From NCBI GenBank assembly GCA_001655205.1, contig LPNZ01008929.1, positions 1 through 44,364 of the forward strand: a stretch of 44,364 nt of DNA, read 5' to 3'. Position 1 is the first letter of the stretch; each line of letters starts with the position of its first letter. The position numbers and the translations under genes are program-made. Shown piece after piece: positions 1-12,600 of this stretch. The stretch is from Lenisia limosa (lineage: Eukaryota; Breviatea). The notes beneath the pieces are model-generated. The model was given only the letters and a program-made list of their open reading frames with translations, ran no database searches and was not told the origin of the DNA.

Positions 1-455
1 GGGGGTTTGTAGGCATTTCGAAGACTTTCGAATGTTTTTCGGTCACTATTTCCCTAATTTCTCCAGTGGCTCCGGAGTGATGCTTGCGGAGCCCCGTGTG
101 TCAAACTCAAGGGGCCAGTTTTGCTGCTTTTGACTTCTTATGTTATGCTGGTCTATGATAGGGTATTTGGAAGAAGTCATTTTCAATTTTCAAGGTCAAG
201 GTCTAACCTGTAAGATATCTGGGACGTTGTCGCATCGACAGCCCCCCCCCCCTTCCCAACATAGGGNNNNNNNNNNNNNNNNNNNNNNNNNNNNNNNNNN
301 NNNNNNNNNNNNNNNNNNNNNNNNNNNNNNNNNNNNNNNNNNNNNNNNNNNNNNNNNNNNNNTGAATGAAGTGTCTGCTACAAGCTCTAATTACCTAAAA
401 GTTTCTTCAATTCAATGGAGGTATAAGAAACTGCATAATCTATCAAGTGCTGAAA
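1..455. other. intergenic, 3' side of PSMB1, with assembly gap
   Basis: This stretch lies downstream of the proteasome gene. It holds a run of C residues (about 242-252) followed by an N gap at 267-362. I see no convincing coding exon; the open frame crossing it on the plus strand runs through the gap and into the antisense of the proteasome exon. Confidence 0.5.
267..362. other. assembly gap (96 N)
   Basis: Run of N just after a poly-C tract. The content is unknown. Confidence 0.99.
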
Positions 456-1268
456 TTAATCGAACTTCAATTCGAATACTTCGCGTCGAGTCTCATCCTT
501 AGTAATAATGAGAATTTCCACATAGTCACCAGTGAAGATATCCCCTAAAAAGCGTTAGAACATCAGAAAACAAGCTTACTTTCTCCACACGATGTGAAAG
601 CCTGTTTGAAAATCTCAAGGGACTGTTCAAGGGTGTGGTCAACAATGGGTGCTGTCCTTGTTTCCTTGCCAAGCTAGGAAATAAACTCGATATTTTTTCT
701 TACAAGGCTATCTAACAACGGAATGACGAGGGCAGATCCAGTCCCTGTGCAACACCATCCTTCAGCATGATATGACCCAACCGCATCATAGGCATACACA
801 ACTCCTTCGCCTGAATGTGTCACCAAACAAAACCACTGCTAACCTTTCTCATTCATGCCGCCTGTGATTGAGAACACATAATAAGGGAAAAGACGCCTTC
901 CATAAAGCTGCCTTGATACCACTTGCGCAGTGGCATCAAGACCCATTTCTTTGAAGTGCTGTTGTTTGTACTTTATACGTTTCTGAACTAACAATTTTTG
1001 GAACGCGTCTCTGTCTCCTTGGCATCCTGACCCAGCAAAAATAATTTTGGGCGAGCTAAATGGCATAAAGATATATATGAGGAACCTACAGCTCGTAAAG
1101 TTTACTTGCCTTTCTTGAAAGGATGCTGTATCCGGTAGACATTCTTGTATCTGCACCAATAATACAGTAGTCCTTTCCAGCAATGGCTATGCAAGTTCCG
1201 CCATGGTTGTCGTAGGGTTCAAAGCCTCTTTCCTGTATTCCGCTGCTATTTTCCATAATAAAATTCAA
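456..1268 (-). CDS. PSMB1: 20S proteasome subunit beta 6 (PSMB1-like), six exons
   Basis: This is the non-catalytic beta-6 subunit of the 20S proteasome core, which sits in the beta ring of the cytosolic and nuclear proteasome. The first exon reads MENSSGIQERGFEPYDNHGGT and then IAIAGKDYCIIGADTRMSTGY, matching the GGT...ADTRxS signature of the family. Later exons give KIIFAGSGCQGD, QLYGRRLFPYYVFSITGG and, at the end, GDIFTGDYVEILIITKDE, all in the order expected for PSMB1. Introns are short: GTAGGT near 1089, then about 30-50 nt each, for example the one ending before GEGVVYAYDAVGSYH. The start at 1268 is the first ATG of the open exon, and a second in-frame Met follows four codons later. The stop is TAA at 456-458. 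Predicted length is about 220-230 residues, normal for the family. The gene is head to head with the next gene across a 457-bp spacer. Confidence 0.93.
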
Positions 1269-1725
1269 ATATTAAAACTAAAACACTACTAAAATCAAGT
1301 TTGAGGTTCCTTTTTTTGTTTCTCAAAAAAATTTCAATTTTTCCCCCCCGAAATACCCCCGGGGCCCTTCAGCAGGGACCGTCCGGTACAGTGATTTTTT
1401 TTTCACTAATGCCTCCGCCGCCGGTAGTTGCCCTACGCAAAACCCCACCACCCCCCCACCCTCCTGAACGACCCTGATAACGACCACACACCATAACGAA
1501 CAAACGAACAAAACCTGAACAAAACAACTCTCTGCGTCTGCCAACCACACCACAAAAAGCTCTCGCTTCCCCTCAGTCCCTAAGCATCTTGTTCGTGCTG
1601 TTTATACTACTACAACACGTTTACTTCTGCCAGTGCTATCAAAATTTTCACCAAAGCTACAATGGAATGACGCTTTTGACTAGGTCAACAGTGGCACTTC
1701 TCAGAGGTGTCTGGTCTGAAGTGGA
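1269..1725. promoter_or_regulatory. spacer between two divergent genes
   Basis: This 457-bp spacer separates the starts of PSMB1 (minus) and the unrecognised plus-strand gene at 1726, so both promoters should lie here. It contains C-rich patches near 1341-1365 and 1443-1465. I see no clear TATA box or other recognisable site. Confidence 0.35.
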
Positions 1726-3052
1726 ATGAGGCCAGCCAAGAAGGAGTCAATTTTCAAGGTAGGATGGGCAATGTAGAAGACTGATGAGTGTGTTTGTTTT
1801 TTTTTGGAATACTGTTCTAATTTAAAGAAAACAAAGTCGATTTCTTCCCAGTCCCAGGACAAGCCCAAGCCTATTTCTTTTGAAGGTTTGTTTCATGGAT
1901 TTGGATGGTCTTGTGTGGAAGGGTGATTTGAACTGTCTTTTTTCAAGCTTTAGGTCTTTCTAAAAAAGAAGCATTTGAACTTCGAAGAGTACACTCCAAA
2001 AAGAAGTCCCAACTCAAAAGACAGAAGCAGGTTAACAGTCTAATTATTGCTGAACCCCATCATAGTTTCCGTGTATCCTTGATTATTTGTTTAGGTTGAG
2101 GCTAGAACTTTAGAGAAGAAACAACTCCTCAAATCGATAGAGTCATTATCTCAAAAGAAATCTAAAGATGCCCTTCAAAGTATTGTGGCTTCACGTAAAA
2201 ACCAAATTCGAAAAAAGTCACGGGATTACTCTGATTGGAGCGCCACTTTGTCGCATCATCAACCTCTAAAGGTAGATTCGTAATTTGGTACTAATTAATA
2301 TTCTTCGTGTTTTTTTAATCATATGGAACATATCATACGCCATTATTGAACTTTTAGGTTCATAATATCAACAACGAATGGTTAAGCAACGACATCATTG
2401 AGATTCATCAGGAGAAGACACCAGTAAAGAAGAAGAAGGAGACACCTACTCGGATTCGAATCCCTCCATCACCGTCTCCACAGAAGCTGGTCACAAAAAA
2501 ATCGCCGACAAATACCAAGATCAATATTGGTATGTAACATATTCTGTTATTCTGTCAGCCGACTTAGGAGGACAAAACACCCAAAAAAGACGACAAAATA
2601 TGAGGACCTTGGTTGATACACTGAAACCAAAACCGCGGCTGACTAAGCAGCTCCAAGTTTGTAAATTCTACTTATTCAGCCTTTGCCTTCGGTCCGATCA
2701 GGAGTTGCTCTTTCACTGGATTCTGATGACGATGATGATGCTGATAATTTTATCAATCCGGTATATTTGCCGAACCAATCGGTACTTCTTGACAAAATAT
2801 ACAGCTCTGTCTGAGGGCTGTTACAAGAAACATTCTATTTGACATTTGAAATTGTTTTTTTTTTGTTCTTTTTCACATTTGTAGTCTCCAGATTCGCCTT
2901 CAAGTTCTCTCAAAAGTCCTGTTGATAGGTCTTTAACAGATAAATACATTTTACGAAAACTAAAGGTTGGCCTGGAGATCATCATATCATCTTGTCTTAT
3001 AATTTACTCTCAGGTCCCCAACATTGACCAGAGGACAATACATTGGATATGA
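1726..3052 (+). CDS. unrecognised basic, Ser/Lys-rich protein, eight exons
   Basis: I do not recognise this protein. The exons join in frame from ATG at 1726 (MRPAKKESIFK) to TGA at 3050-3052 (ending VPNIDQRTIHWI), giving roughly 250-260 residues. It is rich in Lys, Ser, Pro and Gln, with a helical charged segment (SKKEAFELRRVHSKKKSQ), a KTPVKKKKETPTRIRIPPSP stretch with SP/TP sites, and an acidic patch SLDSDDDDDADN followed by more Ser-Pro dipeptides. There is no signal peptide or membrane segment. The composition suggests a nuclear protein, possibly phosphorylated, but that is inference. One intron, at 2657-2679, is only 23 nt; keeping it shifts the frame. The gene converges on the coiled-coil gene, with 227 bp between their stops. 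Confidence 0.62.
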
Positions 3053-3278
3053 ATTATTTATGATGTTTAGGATAAGAGAAGTCTATCCAAGTGTAAAAAG
3101 AAGCTGTGAAAGCAGTTGTAGTAGAATATGATATGGTATAATTTATTGTTTTTCTTCACATGTAACTTGGGTGGTATTATTGTACATACATAACTTTTTA
3201 ATAATATACATCTACGCTTCTTGGTTTGAGTTCTCATTATATTGCTCTGCATATTCACTCCATTCTCCTGGAAGGACA

Positions 3279-5207
3279 TTAAAACTTAACAACCTTTGAA
3301 TTCCTCTTCATTTTTGGCTCACCTTCATTCGCATATTCCGCGTAGTTTTCACCAGATTCTGCATACTCTCCATTTTCATATGCTTGTCCTTCTTCTGGGT
3401 ACTCCTCTTGATATTCACCTTGCTAAAAGAATGATAAACCCACCGGATCAATACCTGGAATTCTCCTTCAGTGTATTCTGCTTCCTGATAGCCTTCGAAC
3501 TGATTCTCCTCAGTCGCACAATGCTCCTCTTCATAGTACTCCTCACCTTGCTCATTTTGATATTCTTCTGCCACGGCTTCGTTCCCTTCTTGATAATCCT
3601 CTTCCTTGTACTCACAAGCTTCTTCCATGGTCTTATTTTCACTGTCTTCTTCAACAATAGGGTTTTCTTCAATATGCTCTTGAGGTTGCTCTTCCTCTTG
3701 GATTTCAACGCTAAAAAGTAAATAAATAATCATTTGCCAAACCTTTTTACAACCTGCTGCTCAGTTTCGGGCTCTGGAAGAGGAGGGGGAACTTCTTCAT
3801 TTCTTGGAGGTTACTAACTTGAGGACACGAACCTTGTCGGAGAAGAGATCAGGTTCATCTCGGTCGTAATGGGAGTCTCAGTCCCATCATTTTCAACTAC
3901 AGAAACAGATCCATCAACAACCTCTGTTACTTCTTGAACTGGTACCCTAGAAATGAATTGATCATTATCTTCATACTCTTGCACCAAGGTTGTGGCGTGT
4001 GACTTGCTTTCCTCTGATTCTTTCAATTGCTGAAGTTATAAAGAAGTACCATATTAACAAACTTGTTTTAAAGCTGCAACTGTGGCTGCCATAGCTTTGC
4101 TCTCAGATTCCCACTTTTCTTTTTCCTCCGCCAAATTTTCTAAAGAAAATAAGAAGCAACAAAAATATTACCAATTTGCTTTTCTGTGTAGTTCTGTTCA
4201 GTTTTCAAATTTTTAATGACATTTTCAAGATTTATATTCTGATTAATTATACGAAAAACCTTTTCCGAAAGTTCTTTGTTCATTTGCTCTGCTTGTTGAG
4301 CATATTCATCGAATTTTCTACATAGTAAAACATTCATATTTCAAACTGTAATTCAACTTCTTTGCTGTCAAGAATTCTTTTTAAGTCGTCATTCTTTTTG
4401 AAAGTTGAGTCAAACTAGGTGAATACAACAGAAATAACTTTTTTTTCAATTTTTTGTTTTTCCTCTTTAAGCTTTTTGACTTCTTCCTCATTTCCTCCAT
4501 TTCCACAATCAATGGGAGGTGCCTGGTTAGTGTCTCAAATAACTTTATAAATTTCAGAATTTTCAAGATTTTCCAGGGTTTCCAATGGAAGATTTAATTG
4601 AAAGCGCAAATCATTGACTTGTTAGAAGTAAAATAAACCTTGGGAAATGAGAAGCAGAACCTTCGAGTGTTCTCTACTCACTCTCTCATTCAGCTGTTTT
4701 TCAGAATAAAATTGATGATAATCACGCAGCTTTTTGTTAAATTGTTGCAAATCATTTGCATATTTTCGCCTCATTAACATTAAAAAATTTACTTAATTTG
4801 ACTGATTTCCTCATCATGCTTCTCAATTTGCGTAATATATTTTTGATTTGTGGTCTGACTGATTTTCATTGAATCATTGAGCTCCTTCATCTTCTCATCT
4901 TGAATCATGTAGGTGGACAGTTTAGATGACACAATAAACTCTTAAATGGGAATATAATCGTTGAACTTCAGCACATTCACGGGTTTTGGCTTCCATTTTT
5001 TTCAATTCTGTATAAGCAACAAAATGTACCTTCATCAAGTTGGGTTTTTGTTGAAGCATGACGTGTTTTTTCTTGTTGAAGCAGCGCCTCTGTTTTGCGA
5101 TTGATATGCTCAAGTTTTTGGACCTAAATAAATATTTTAAGGTTAAATATTGAGAAATATCCTACTTGTTGAAGAAACTGGTCCACTTCTCCATAACGAG
5201 GTGCCAT
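3279..5207 (-). CDS. coiled-coil protein with Glu/Tyr-rich C-terminal tail
   Basis: The gene starts at ATG 5205-5207 (MAPRYGEVDQFLQQ) and ends at TAA 3279-3281 (ending KMKRNSKVVKF). Roughly the first two thirds form long charged heptad-like helices, for example VQKLEHINRKTEALLQQEK, ELKKMEAKTRECAE, RKYANDLQQFNKKLRDYH and KFDEYAQQAEQMNKELSEK, so I read it as a coiled-coil rod. The last third is low complexity and strongly acidic, with repeated Glu-Tyr and Glu-Gln units (EYKEEDYQEGNEAVAEEYQ and further copies). I recognise no named family; cytoskeletal or centrosomal scaffolding is possible but unproven. The gene has about a dozen introns of 21-45 nt. Those at 5008-5029 (22 nt) and 4523-4543 (21 nt) are among the shortest seen here. 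It is divergent from ZW10 across about 370 bp. Confidence 0.75.
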
Positions 5208-5579
5208 TGTTACCACAAAAGAGACAAGGTGCTTGAAAGCGACTCGGCTAAATTAAGTTTCAGCTGATATTCCTTTTGTTTTATAATTTTATATCTGAAG
5301 CTACTCTAAATAAGGACAGGAAGGGAGAAGAAGAGCTTTACACAAAGTAAATAAATGAATGACAGAAATGATGAATATCTTGGATGGAATGCGGCGGCAT
5401 AATATACAAAGTCCCAGCAAAAATGGCCCTGATGTGTTTTAAGTTTCAAAAAATAATTTTTATAAATATATAAACTAATAAATAAGTAAATAAGACAAAA
5501 TAAATTGGACAAATAGTCAGGCTAGAGAGTGATCTTTGGAAAGCTGGCTTTCAAGCCTTCTTCCTTCCAAGCCCTCACT
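5208..5579. promoter_or_regulatory. spacer between coiled-coil gene and ZW10
   Basis: This divergent spacer is AT-rich, with TATAAATATATAAA at about 5460-5473, between the two start codons. It probably contains both promoters. No specific factor site is recognised. Confidence 0.35.
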
Positions 5580-8500
5580 ATGCATCAAGGAAATAGCACA
5601 ATTGATGAACAAATGTCGGATATTAGAGTTCGAATTGAAGCTCTGAAGGTACTTTCCCGTTATTTACAATAGGCAGTTGCATATGAGGTGGTCAATGGTC
5701 AGGGGTCGCAATTCTCAACGAACAAACAGGTAGGTCTGGTCAAAGGCTGACGGAATAGTCACTTGGCCTCCTTCCTGTGCATGTCAAGGAAATCGCGGAG
5801 GAGGTTGCGTCCATTTCAAGCCGAAACAAGAAGGTGTGTTGGGTGTGTTTTTGGCTGTCAGTTACTCATTAACAACCTAGGTTGACAACTCGGTGGCAAT
5901 AGAAAGTGAGGTTAAAGCTGCAGAAGGAAGCCTCCACGCTATTTCCAACATCGCTAAGGTAAATCAATATCTTAATTTTGATTCTTTTAGTTCCTCACAA
6001 CAGTCGAACTTGTGGATTCCTCTCTCCTGTATGTGACAGAATTTTCTGTTTTCGTTTTTTTTTTTTTCATTTTCATTTTTTTTAGTGCTGGCAACATTAT
6101 TCAAGCTGCTCAACATGTTTTAGTCTTGGTTTTTTTTTTCTCTTCCTAACTTCAGATTGAGTGTCTTGCAGAGCTGCCTGGAGGAAAGGATGGGAGGACT
6201 AGAGGCTCTGCTGCTGATATTTCTGTCATTCGTTTGGCTAGGGTAGGCTTAATTGGAGTGATATTTGAAAACCACAAAGAGGAGAGATATCAAATTAATT
6301 GATCGAACGCTATGATAACGGTTTCAGAACCAAATGTTTAGAAGGCGAATTCTTGTGGTGCGAAGGCTTGTTGATCTCTGGGCTTCTACTGTTTCTGTTA
6401 CAACAAATGGCATCGAAATTTCTTCATCCCCAACTGGTAAGATTGGTGTGATACCTTTTTGTTGTTAGATGTTTTTATTGAAACGGCCCTGTTTTTGCCA
6501 TGCTAACGCAATAACACGTTAGCTCCTGAGCCAACGGAGATTCTGCACCTTTTAGCCGGTCTCGAGGCTGTTGACCCAGTTTTGTCGTGCTTAGCTGAGT
6601 CTCTCTCCTCGGATGTTTATTTACGACTTCTTTCTCCTCCATTTTCCCAAGCCTCTTTCTACACAGAAGCAGGAAAAAGCATTTTTTCCTTTTCCCAGCC
6701 CCATGAATGCCTCTCTGTAAGCTTCTATTCTACCAGAGCTTCTTTTCTCTTGGTTAATCATTTCTTTGCTATATCCATTTTCTTTTTACATTTTAGACCC
6801 CAATCCCAGTCTTGAAAACTATTGTTGAAGTTTCGGAATTCATCTACAAGAATATCTTTTCGGGTAATTTTGAGGTTTGTTTGGGGATGTCTCCTGTAAT
6901 TCATCTTTGTCTCTTGACTCTTGTAGCTTTTTTCTCTCGTAAGCAGTGTTGTATGGCCTTTGATTGCAGAAGCTATGAACACAAATCTCTTCACCAACTT
7001 GCTTCCTACTTCCATGGCCGATCTTTTCCCCTGGAAAGAGTCGTGTGAGGAAGTTGCAGGTTAGTTATTGTTTTTGATTGGGGGGGGGGGTGATTCTCCA
7101 TATTTTCTGATTTCTCTAGACTTGGAGATTCAACTCGCTGAAATTGGCTTTATTACAAATTCTGACAAGGTAGGATTTTACACCTTTTATCAAATCATCT
7201 TTTTTACCCTTTCACACCCCAGAGACTCTCACAATGGGCATCTGAATCGTCAGCTAGGTACGCCAATATCAAGAGGCAAACAAGACTGCAGGAAGCGAGG
7301 GAGATCATTCTTGATAAGTGAGCAGTAAAGCTGAACCACAATTATTGACATGATTAGGAACTCCAATCTCATCGACGTCACTTCAGAAGTTGAATTTTCT
7401 GGCAACTCCCCTGTTCATACTTATTATGGAGGTTTGCTCACCCATAACAACATTTATTTTTTCATTTTGTGTGAATGAACTTTGGTCCAAAAAGTCTGAA
7501 ATGCATGATCAATCCTGAACGATATTTTTCCTCGCTTTTTTCTGTTGTAAAACCCAAGATTATCGATCTCAATATCCAGCTGATGAAGCGCTTCGAATCG
7601 AGCACAATTCTGGAACCCCAAGTGCTAAAAAGAAAGGAAAGGTGAGTTGACTAGTAGGTCCTCTCTTTTGACTGAGCAGGAAGCCCAAATCGGAGATAAC
7701 TCATCATTTTTCCATTTTCCGTTGTGCAAAATCTCTTCCAACACGTACAAGCTGTCACTGCACATTGCAGAGATTCTTGCAGAAGGTTAATTCTTTTTTG
7801 TAATACAGCTGCGTCGTCACCGTCTTTCATTGCTGCATCGTTGATTCTGGCTGCAAGAGATTGTCTCACTCTCTGGCGTGCAATCATTCAAGCCAAAACG
7901 TGGGCTGCTTGCGCTAAGTTTAATTAAACATTCGTTTTATGACCCCCCCCCCAGAGTTAATGAAAGCGGGATTGATTCGACATCTTCCATGGCTCTTCAT
8001 AACGATTACCTTTACCTCAGGTCTGATTAGAGGACATTAGTGTATTATTGTGGCCTGACTTCTCATTCCTTAGTCACCGATGCTTAACTTACGGCCTTGC
8101 GCTGCGGAACCACATCCCGGAGGAAGTTGCCCCTGTGTGCACCCTGGTCGATCTCTTTCCTGTCCTTAGGGACCTTGGCGATGCGAAGTTCAAGGACTGT
8201 GTTGACAAAAACAGGGAAATCGTCATCAGCCTGCTTCAGTTTGGGGCGTTTGCTCTTGGTCCTATGGATATCTGTTGTCCCCATTACTCATTTTTACTAT
8301 ATTAACGTTTCTACAGAGAATCCGGAGGGTTGTTTGCGACTCACACAGACAACAGGTTCCATGCAGGTTTGCTGATGGGTGCTTTGCCTCAGTCGTGAGC
8401 GGACTGACGATGCAGTTGACATGGCCATCAAGCAAGCCCTTCACCATCTGGCCACTCTGAACAACCACTGGCGCCCCATTCTCCCTCCCGCCGCCTACCT

Positions 8501-9513
8501 CTACGCCATGGGTTCTGTGTTTGATGCGCTTCTCGCCTCTGTGGTGAAGAACATTCTTGGTCTTCCTTCAATGGAAGCTCAGGTGTGCCCCACGACATCT
8601 TTATTAAAGCCTTACTACATTCTTACTCGTGTCTTATTCGTGTTCCTATTCCACCTCCCCCACCCCTCGTTTTTTCACACGTTTAATAAGAATACTGTGC
8701 GTTTTAGTAGCACTTCACTCTTATTGTTCATTCTTTATGTATTATTTATTTCCACCGCCAGTTAATTTTTTTGCTCCGTAGATCATTCCGATAGTAGCTG
8801 TGGTACAATACGGTGATTGAAGTATAATCTGCTTTGGTTATTGTGCCGGGAGTGATGGGATGTGGTGCTGCAGAAGCGATTGGCAAGGGCTTTGTTTATT
8901 TTGTTGTTTAACCTTTGTGTTTTTTCCAAATACTAGCCACCAGAGTTGATTCTGAGTTTTTTTAGTTTCATAAATGTCTTTCGTTTTACTCCCCCCCCCC
9001 CCCCCNNNNNNNNNNNNNNNNNNNNNNNNNNNNNNNNNNNNNNNNNNNNNNNNNNNNNNNNNNNNNNNNNNNNNNNNNNNNNNNNNNNNNNNNNNNNNNN
9101 NNNNNNNNNNNNNNNNNNNNNNNNNNNNNNNNNNNNNNNNNNNNNNNNNNNNNNNNNNNNNNNNNNNNNGGTTGGAAGGATTGTAATTGCTCGAATTTGA
9201 TTCTTTAGGGTGAATTTCACTGTGTGTCCAAGTCCATTGCGTCATGGTCAATAGCTGAAGCTCTTGCTCTCGTTTTGAGTCGCGATATGTCCTCGATTAC
9301 TTCGCTTTACCGCTCAAATAAGCTCTATCCTCTGGAGTAAGTACTCTCTTTTGTGACTTTGCAGTTTCCTCTGTTCCAGATAAAGCTATAATAGTACAGC
9401 TTTCCCATTTCTACTTTCATATCTCAATATTCAGTGCCAGCCAAGTTCGCCATCTTATCCGTGCCATCTTTGCTGATACAGCTGATCGCCGAGGGTGTTT
9501 GGAGAAAATTTAG
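5580..9513 (+). CDS. ZW10: ZW10 kinetochore / Dsl1-complex tethering protein
   Basis: ZW10 is a subunit of the RZZ complex at kinetochores and of the NRZ/Dsl1 tethering complex for Golgi-to-ER vesicles. The exons join from ATG 5580 (MHQGNSTIDEQMSDIRVRI) into an N-terminal helical part (LLPVHVKEIAEEVASISSRN, then FLTTVELVDSSLLAGNIIQA), a middle part (IRLARNQMFRRRILVVRRLV), and a C-terminal part with VDLFPVLRDLGDAKF, AAYLYAMGSVFDALLASVVK and a final QVRHLIRAIFADTADRRGCL before TAG 9511-9513. These follow the order of animal ZW10: FVDLVPGFRRLG, then YCKAMGTLLNTAISEVIGK, then the terminal VKALIRALFQNTERR. The gene has more than 15 introns, some holding G- or C-runs (7079-7090, 7945-7953). The stretch between the last exon before 8584 and the exon opening at about 9209 is unresolved. 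The family has roughly 40 residues there, and gap 9006-9169 may hide an exon. Confidence 0.9.
9006..9169. other. assembly gap (164 N) after poly-C, inside ZW10
   Basis: The gap follows a run of about 15 C and may contain part of a ZW10 exon. Confidence 0.99.
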
Positions 9514-9630
9514 TTTTTTTCATTGTTTCTGTTTTCTTAATGTATTATGCTACTACTTTGTGCCAGTTTTGAGAATCTTTACACCAGTACAAATATGTTC
9601 ACATAGTACATAATTTCATACAGAAGAGAG

Positions 9631-12600
9631 TTAGATTTTGCGAACATAGAAGTCGACAACAGTGTATGGTCTAGCAGAGTAATCCGAGCAATCTGCGGTT
9701 GACGCTAAGACCGGAGCACGGACCTGAATGTTGTCAAGCAACTCACATTTCGCTTCGAGGCAAAATGTATCAAGTTGAGATAATCATTCTGCAAAACATG
9801 ACTGAGATTATGGTTGTAATTTGCTACAAAAGAGGCTCACAGAGTCTCTGCAAGTTACGTCCTTTCTGTAGTCCAAAATCACAAGTGCGTTTCTGAAAAG
9901 CTTGTTGACAAACGCTGAAGAATGAGATACGATTTTTAATCACAAATATTACCAAAAAATTAATTTCTGCTATATGAAGGTAAGCCTTACTTGTGGTGAC
10001 ATCACCAGCAGTATTTTTAATAGCGTGCCCTTGCAGCACCACAGTTTCCGAACCGGAAATAGGGTTGACAACGTCAAGCTGAGGCTACAAGGGGTAAAGT
10101 GTGAATGGCTGAAAGATAAAGCCCAAATCATTTTAGACCAAAGTTGGGGAGAACAAAGAAACTAAATAATTATGAAAATAAATCACAATGGGGGCGGCGT
10201 GAAGGGTAAATTAGATCCCAAACTGAGAGTTGAATTTGTTCTTACAATCTTTAGACAACTAAGTTGGCCCATACCTTGCCATCACACTGGGAGGGCACTC
10301 TACCGTCAACTGGGTTAGACACCTGCAAAATGACAAAGGAATATCGACCAAAGCCGTCCACACTTAAGTAATACTAATAATATACATTTATCATTTGCTG
10401 GCACCAGCATGTAAACAGCTTTCTGAGCAGCTTATGTTCATATTATCAAGGATAAACGAGTAGATGAGCTCACGGGAAGGCCAAAGTGGCCCATTTGGGG
10501 GTTTGCGGAACATCCAATTGCGGTCACATGCCCGAAGTCCACCTAATGGTTAAGTTGCACATTTTTGGCCACTGGATACACCCTAAAAACAATGAGCCCC
10601 CAATCCAACCAACCCAGTTTCTGTAAATGGCATCATAACCTTCAACATAAGCAGTTCCTCCGATGTCAGGACATGTGTTGACTACAGGCTACAGAATAAC
10701 ATGGGTTGCTCATAGTGGATAGGGAATAGAACAAATAGAAACATGCTTACTTCAACAAACAATGATGCCATTGAGGCGCCTAGAAACAATGAAAAAGGAA
10801 AGAGACTGTGTGCAGCATCAATTGAACACTCACCATCTCTGAAGATGAACTTGGCGAACCCGCTCTGAAGGGCATAAGAGGTGGATTTCGATGTCGAAGT
10901 CTGCATGGTCGTGAATTTCATGATCCACTCGGTGTCCTAAATAATGGTCAAAACAAGAAAACTTAAAACATAGTAGCTTTTACAAACAAAGGTGTTATTC
11001 AACCCACAGTTTCGGCATAATGTACATGTCCAGTGGAGAGACCACCGGTGGACGTAATGGACGCAGGAAGCATAATCTGCTTATGTTATCGTAAATTATA
11101 ATATTAAATCAAGAATGTTGAAAACAGCACCAGAACAGCTTTTTCCAAAGTTCCTCCTTCCCCATGAGACAAAACACAGTCCTTTCACCTCTTCAGCTTC
11201 ACCGTTGCGGATTTGGGTGCGTGTCATTGAATCCCGTCCGCTGAATGAGTGCGATAAGGCGAACGCTGAAGTGTGACCTCAGGGGTAATGGGGTCATGAA
11301 GAGGAGTATGGTGTTAAATATAATGAAATACAATAATACTATGCTTAACATCATTCCAAGTATTATACTGATAATGCGTAATTGGTACAGCGAAACAGGA
11401 CGTGTTACTCACCTCCTAGGCCTCGCATATTGAAGTCGCAATACTGCAGCCTCTGAAGCCCTGTACTTGTAAGAGATCACACAAGACACCCACCAGCATG
11501 GCTTTTCGCCTGAACATAGTACTGGCCATTAGCAAGCTCTGGGCGGGCCTCATGAAGCTGAGCACACGAGCGGGCAGGATGGTGGAACTGAAAAGTCAGA
11601 AAGATGTCCAACGCTCTTAGATCACCCACAGTGCCCATAAGTGGGAATGATGCCGGCTCCACAGCGCTCAGTTTCCGCACGTATGACTCGACATGCTGTA
11701 TGGTTAAGCAATCCAACAATCAGGCCACCTTACCATGAAGCCACTGTATGCGAAGTTACCAGCGCTGGTGCAGCGGAAAATACAGCGGTTGCTCTAAGGG
11801 TTGTCACAAATATGTTATGTCACATAGTACATCTATCTTAATGTGTTCTGAGTAGACATTATCTTGAAAAATATCAATATAAAAGTGTTTGGTAGATTTG
11901 CCTAAGTCGTTCCCTCTCACAGTGAGGTAATCTCCATCACCAGCTTCCCATCTGTAGAACATGTGTCGGATGAGGGAGGGGAAGCCCACGTCTGTTTGCG
12001 TTAATAATTCCAAAGCAAAGGTGATGAGTATTCCAAAGACAGATTCTTCCCGTTATCACGATATCCACCAAACAAACAACCATTCTTGGAACTCACCCAA
12101 AGGTTCAGTGACGGTCTAAATGAATAAGATGATGAACTAACAACTCTTGACTCAGATACCAAACAGCATCATGTTCATAGAGTATCATCGAAAATCGCAT
12201 ATTTTCCAGCACCAACCCTGTTAGCTTCAGGGCAGTAGAGATTCTCAAGGTAGCCGCGGCCGTAGTAATTATCTATACATTGTAAATCGATTCAGCTCAG
12301 ATCCTCATCTTGCGTTGATGTTCAGTCAAAGAGGGATCATATCTTTCCGTACCCCTCCCCCCCACTGGTACTCAAGTCATTGGAGACGAACTCACTCACA
12401 CCAAGGTCATAAGTGGTACCACCCCAAATAGCCTGGAAGTCAGTTATTAAAGCGGTGTGGTAGGAAGACCTCCATTGTCCATACCCCCCCACTTTAACCT
12501 CCACTTGTCCACTAAGTTTTCGACAGTAACTAGTGAAGACCTCTTGTCCTGGGAGAGTTTCTCCGAGGCTGCAAATAGTCAGAAGCTGATCGGAACATAA

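Noticed and set aside
8838-9251. Open frames running through the N gap at 9006-9169
   Set aside because: They exist only because N codons are read as open. The flanks are poly-C-encoded glycine or proline runs.
12250-12290. YYGRGYLENL motif resembling GH19 chitinase/lysozyme
   Set aside because: Only this short string matches. The rest of the protein has fibrinogen-like motifs and no catalytic Glu context of that family was seen.
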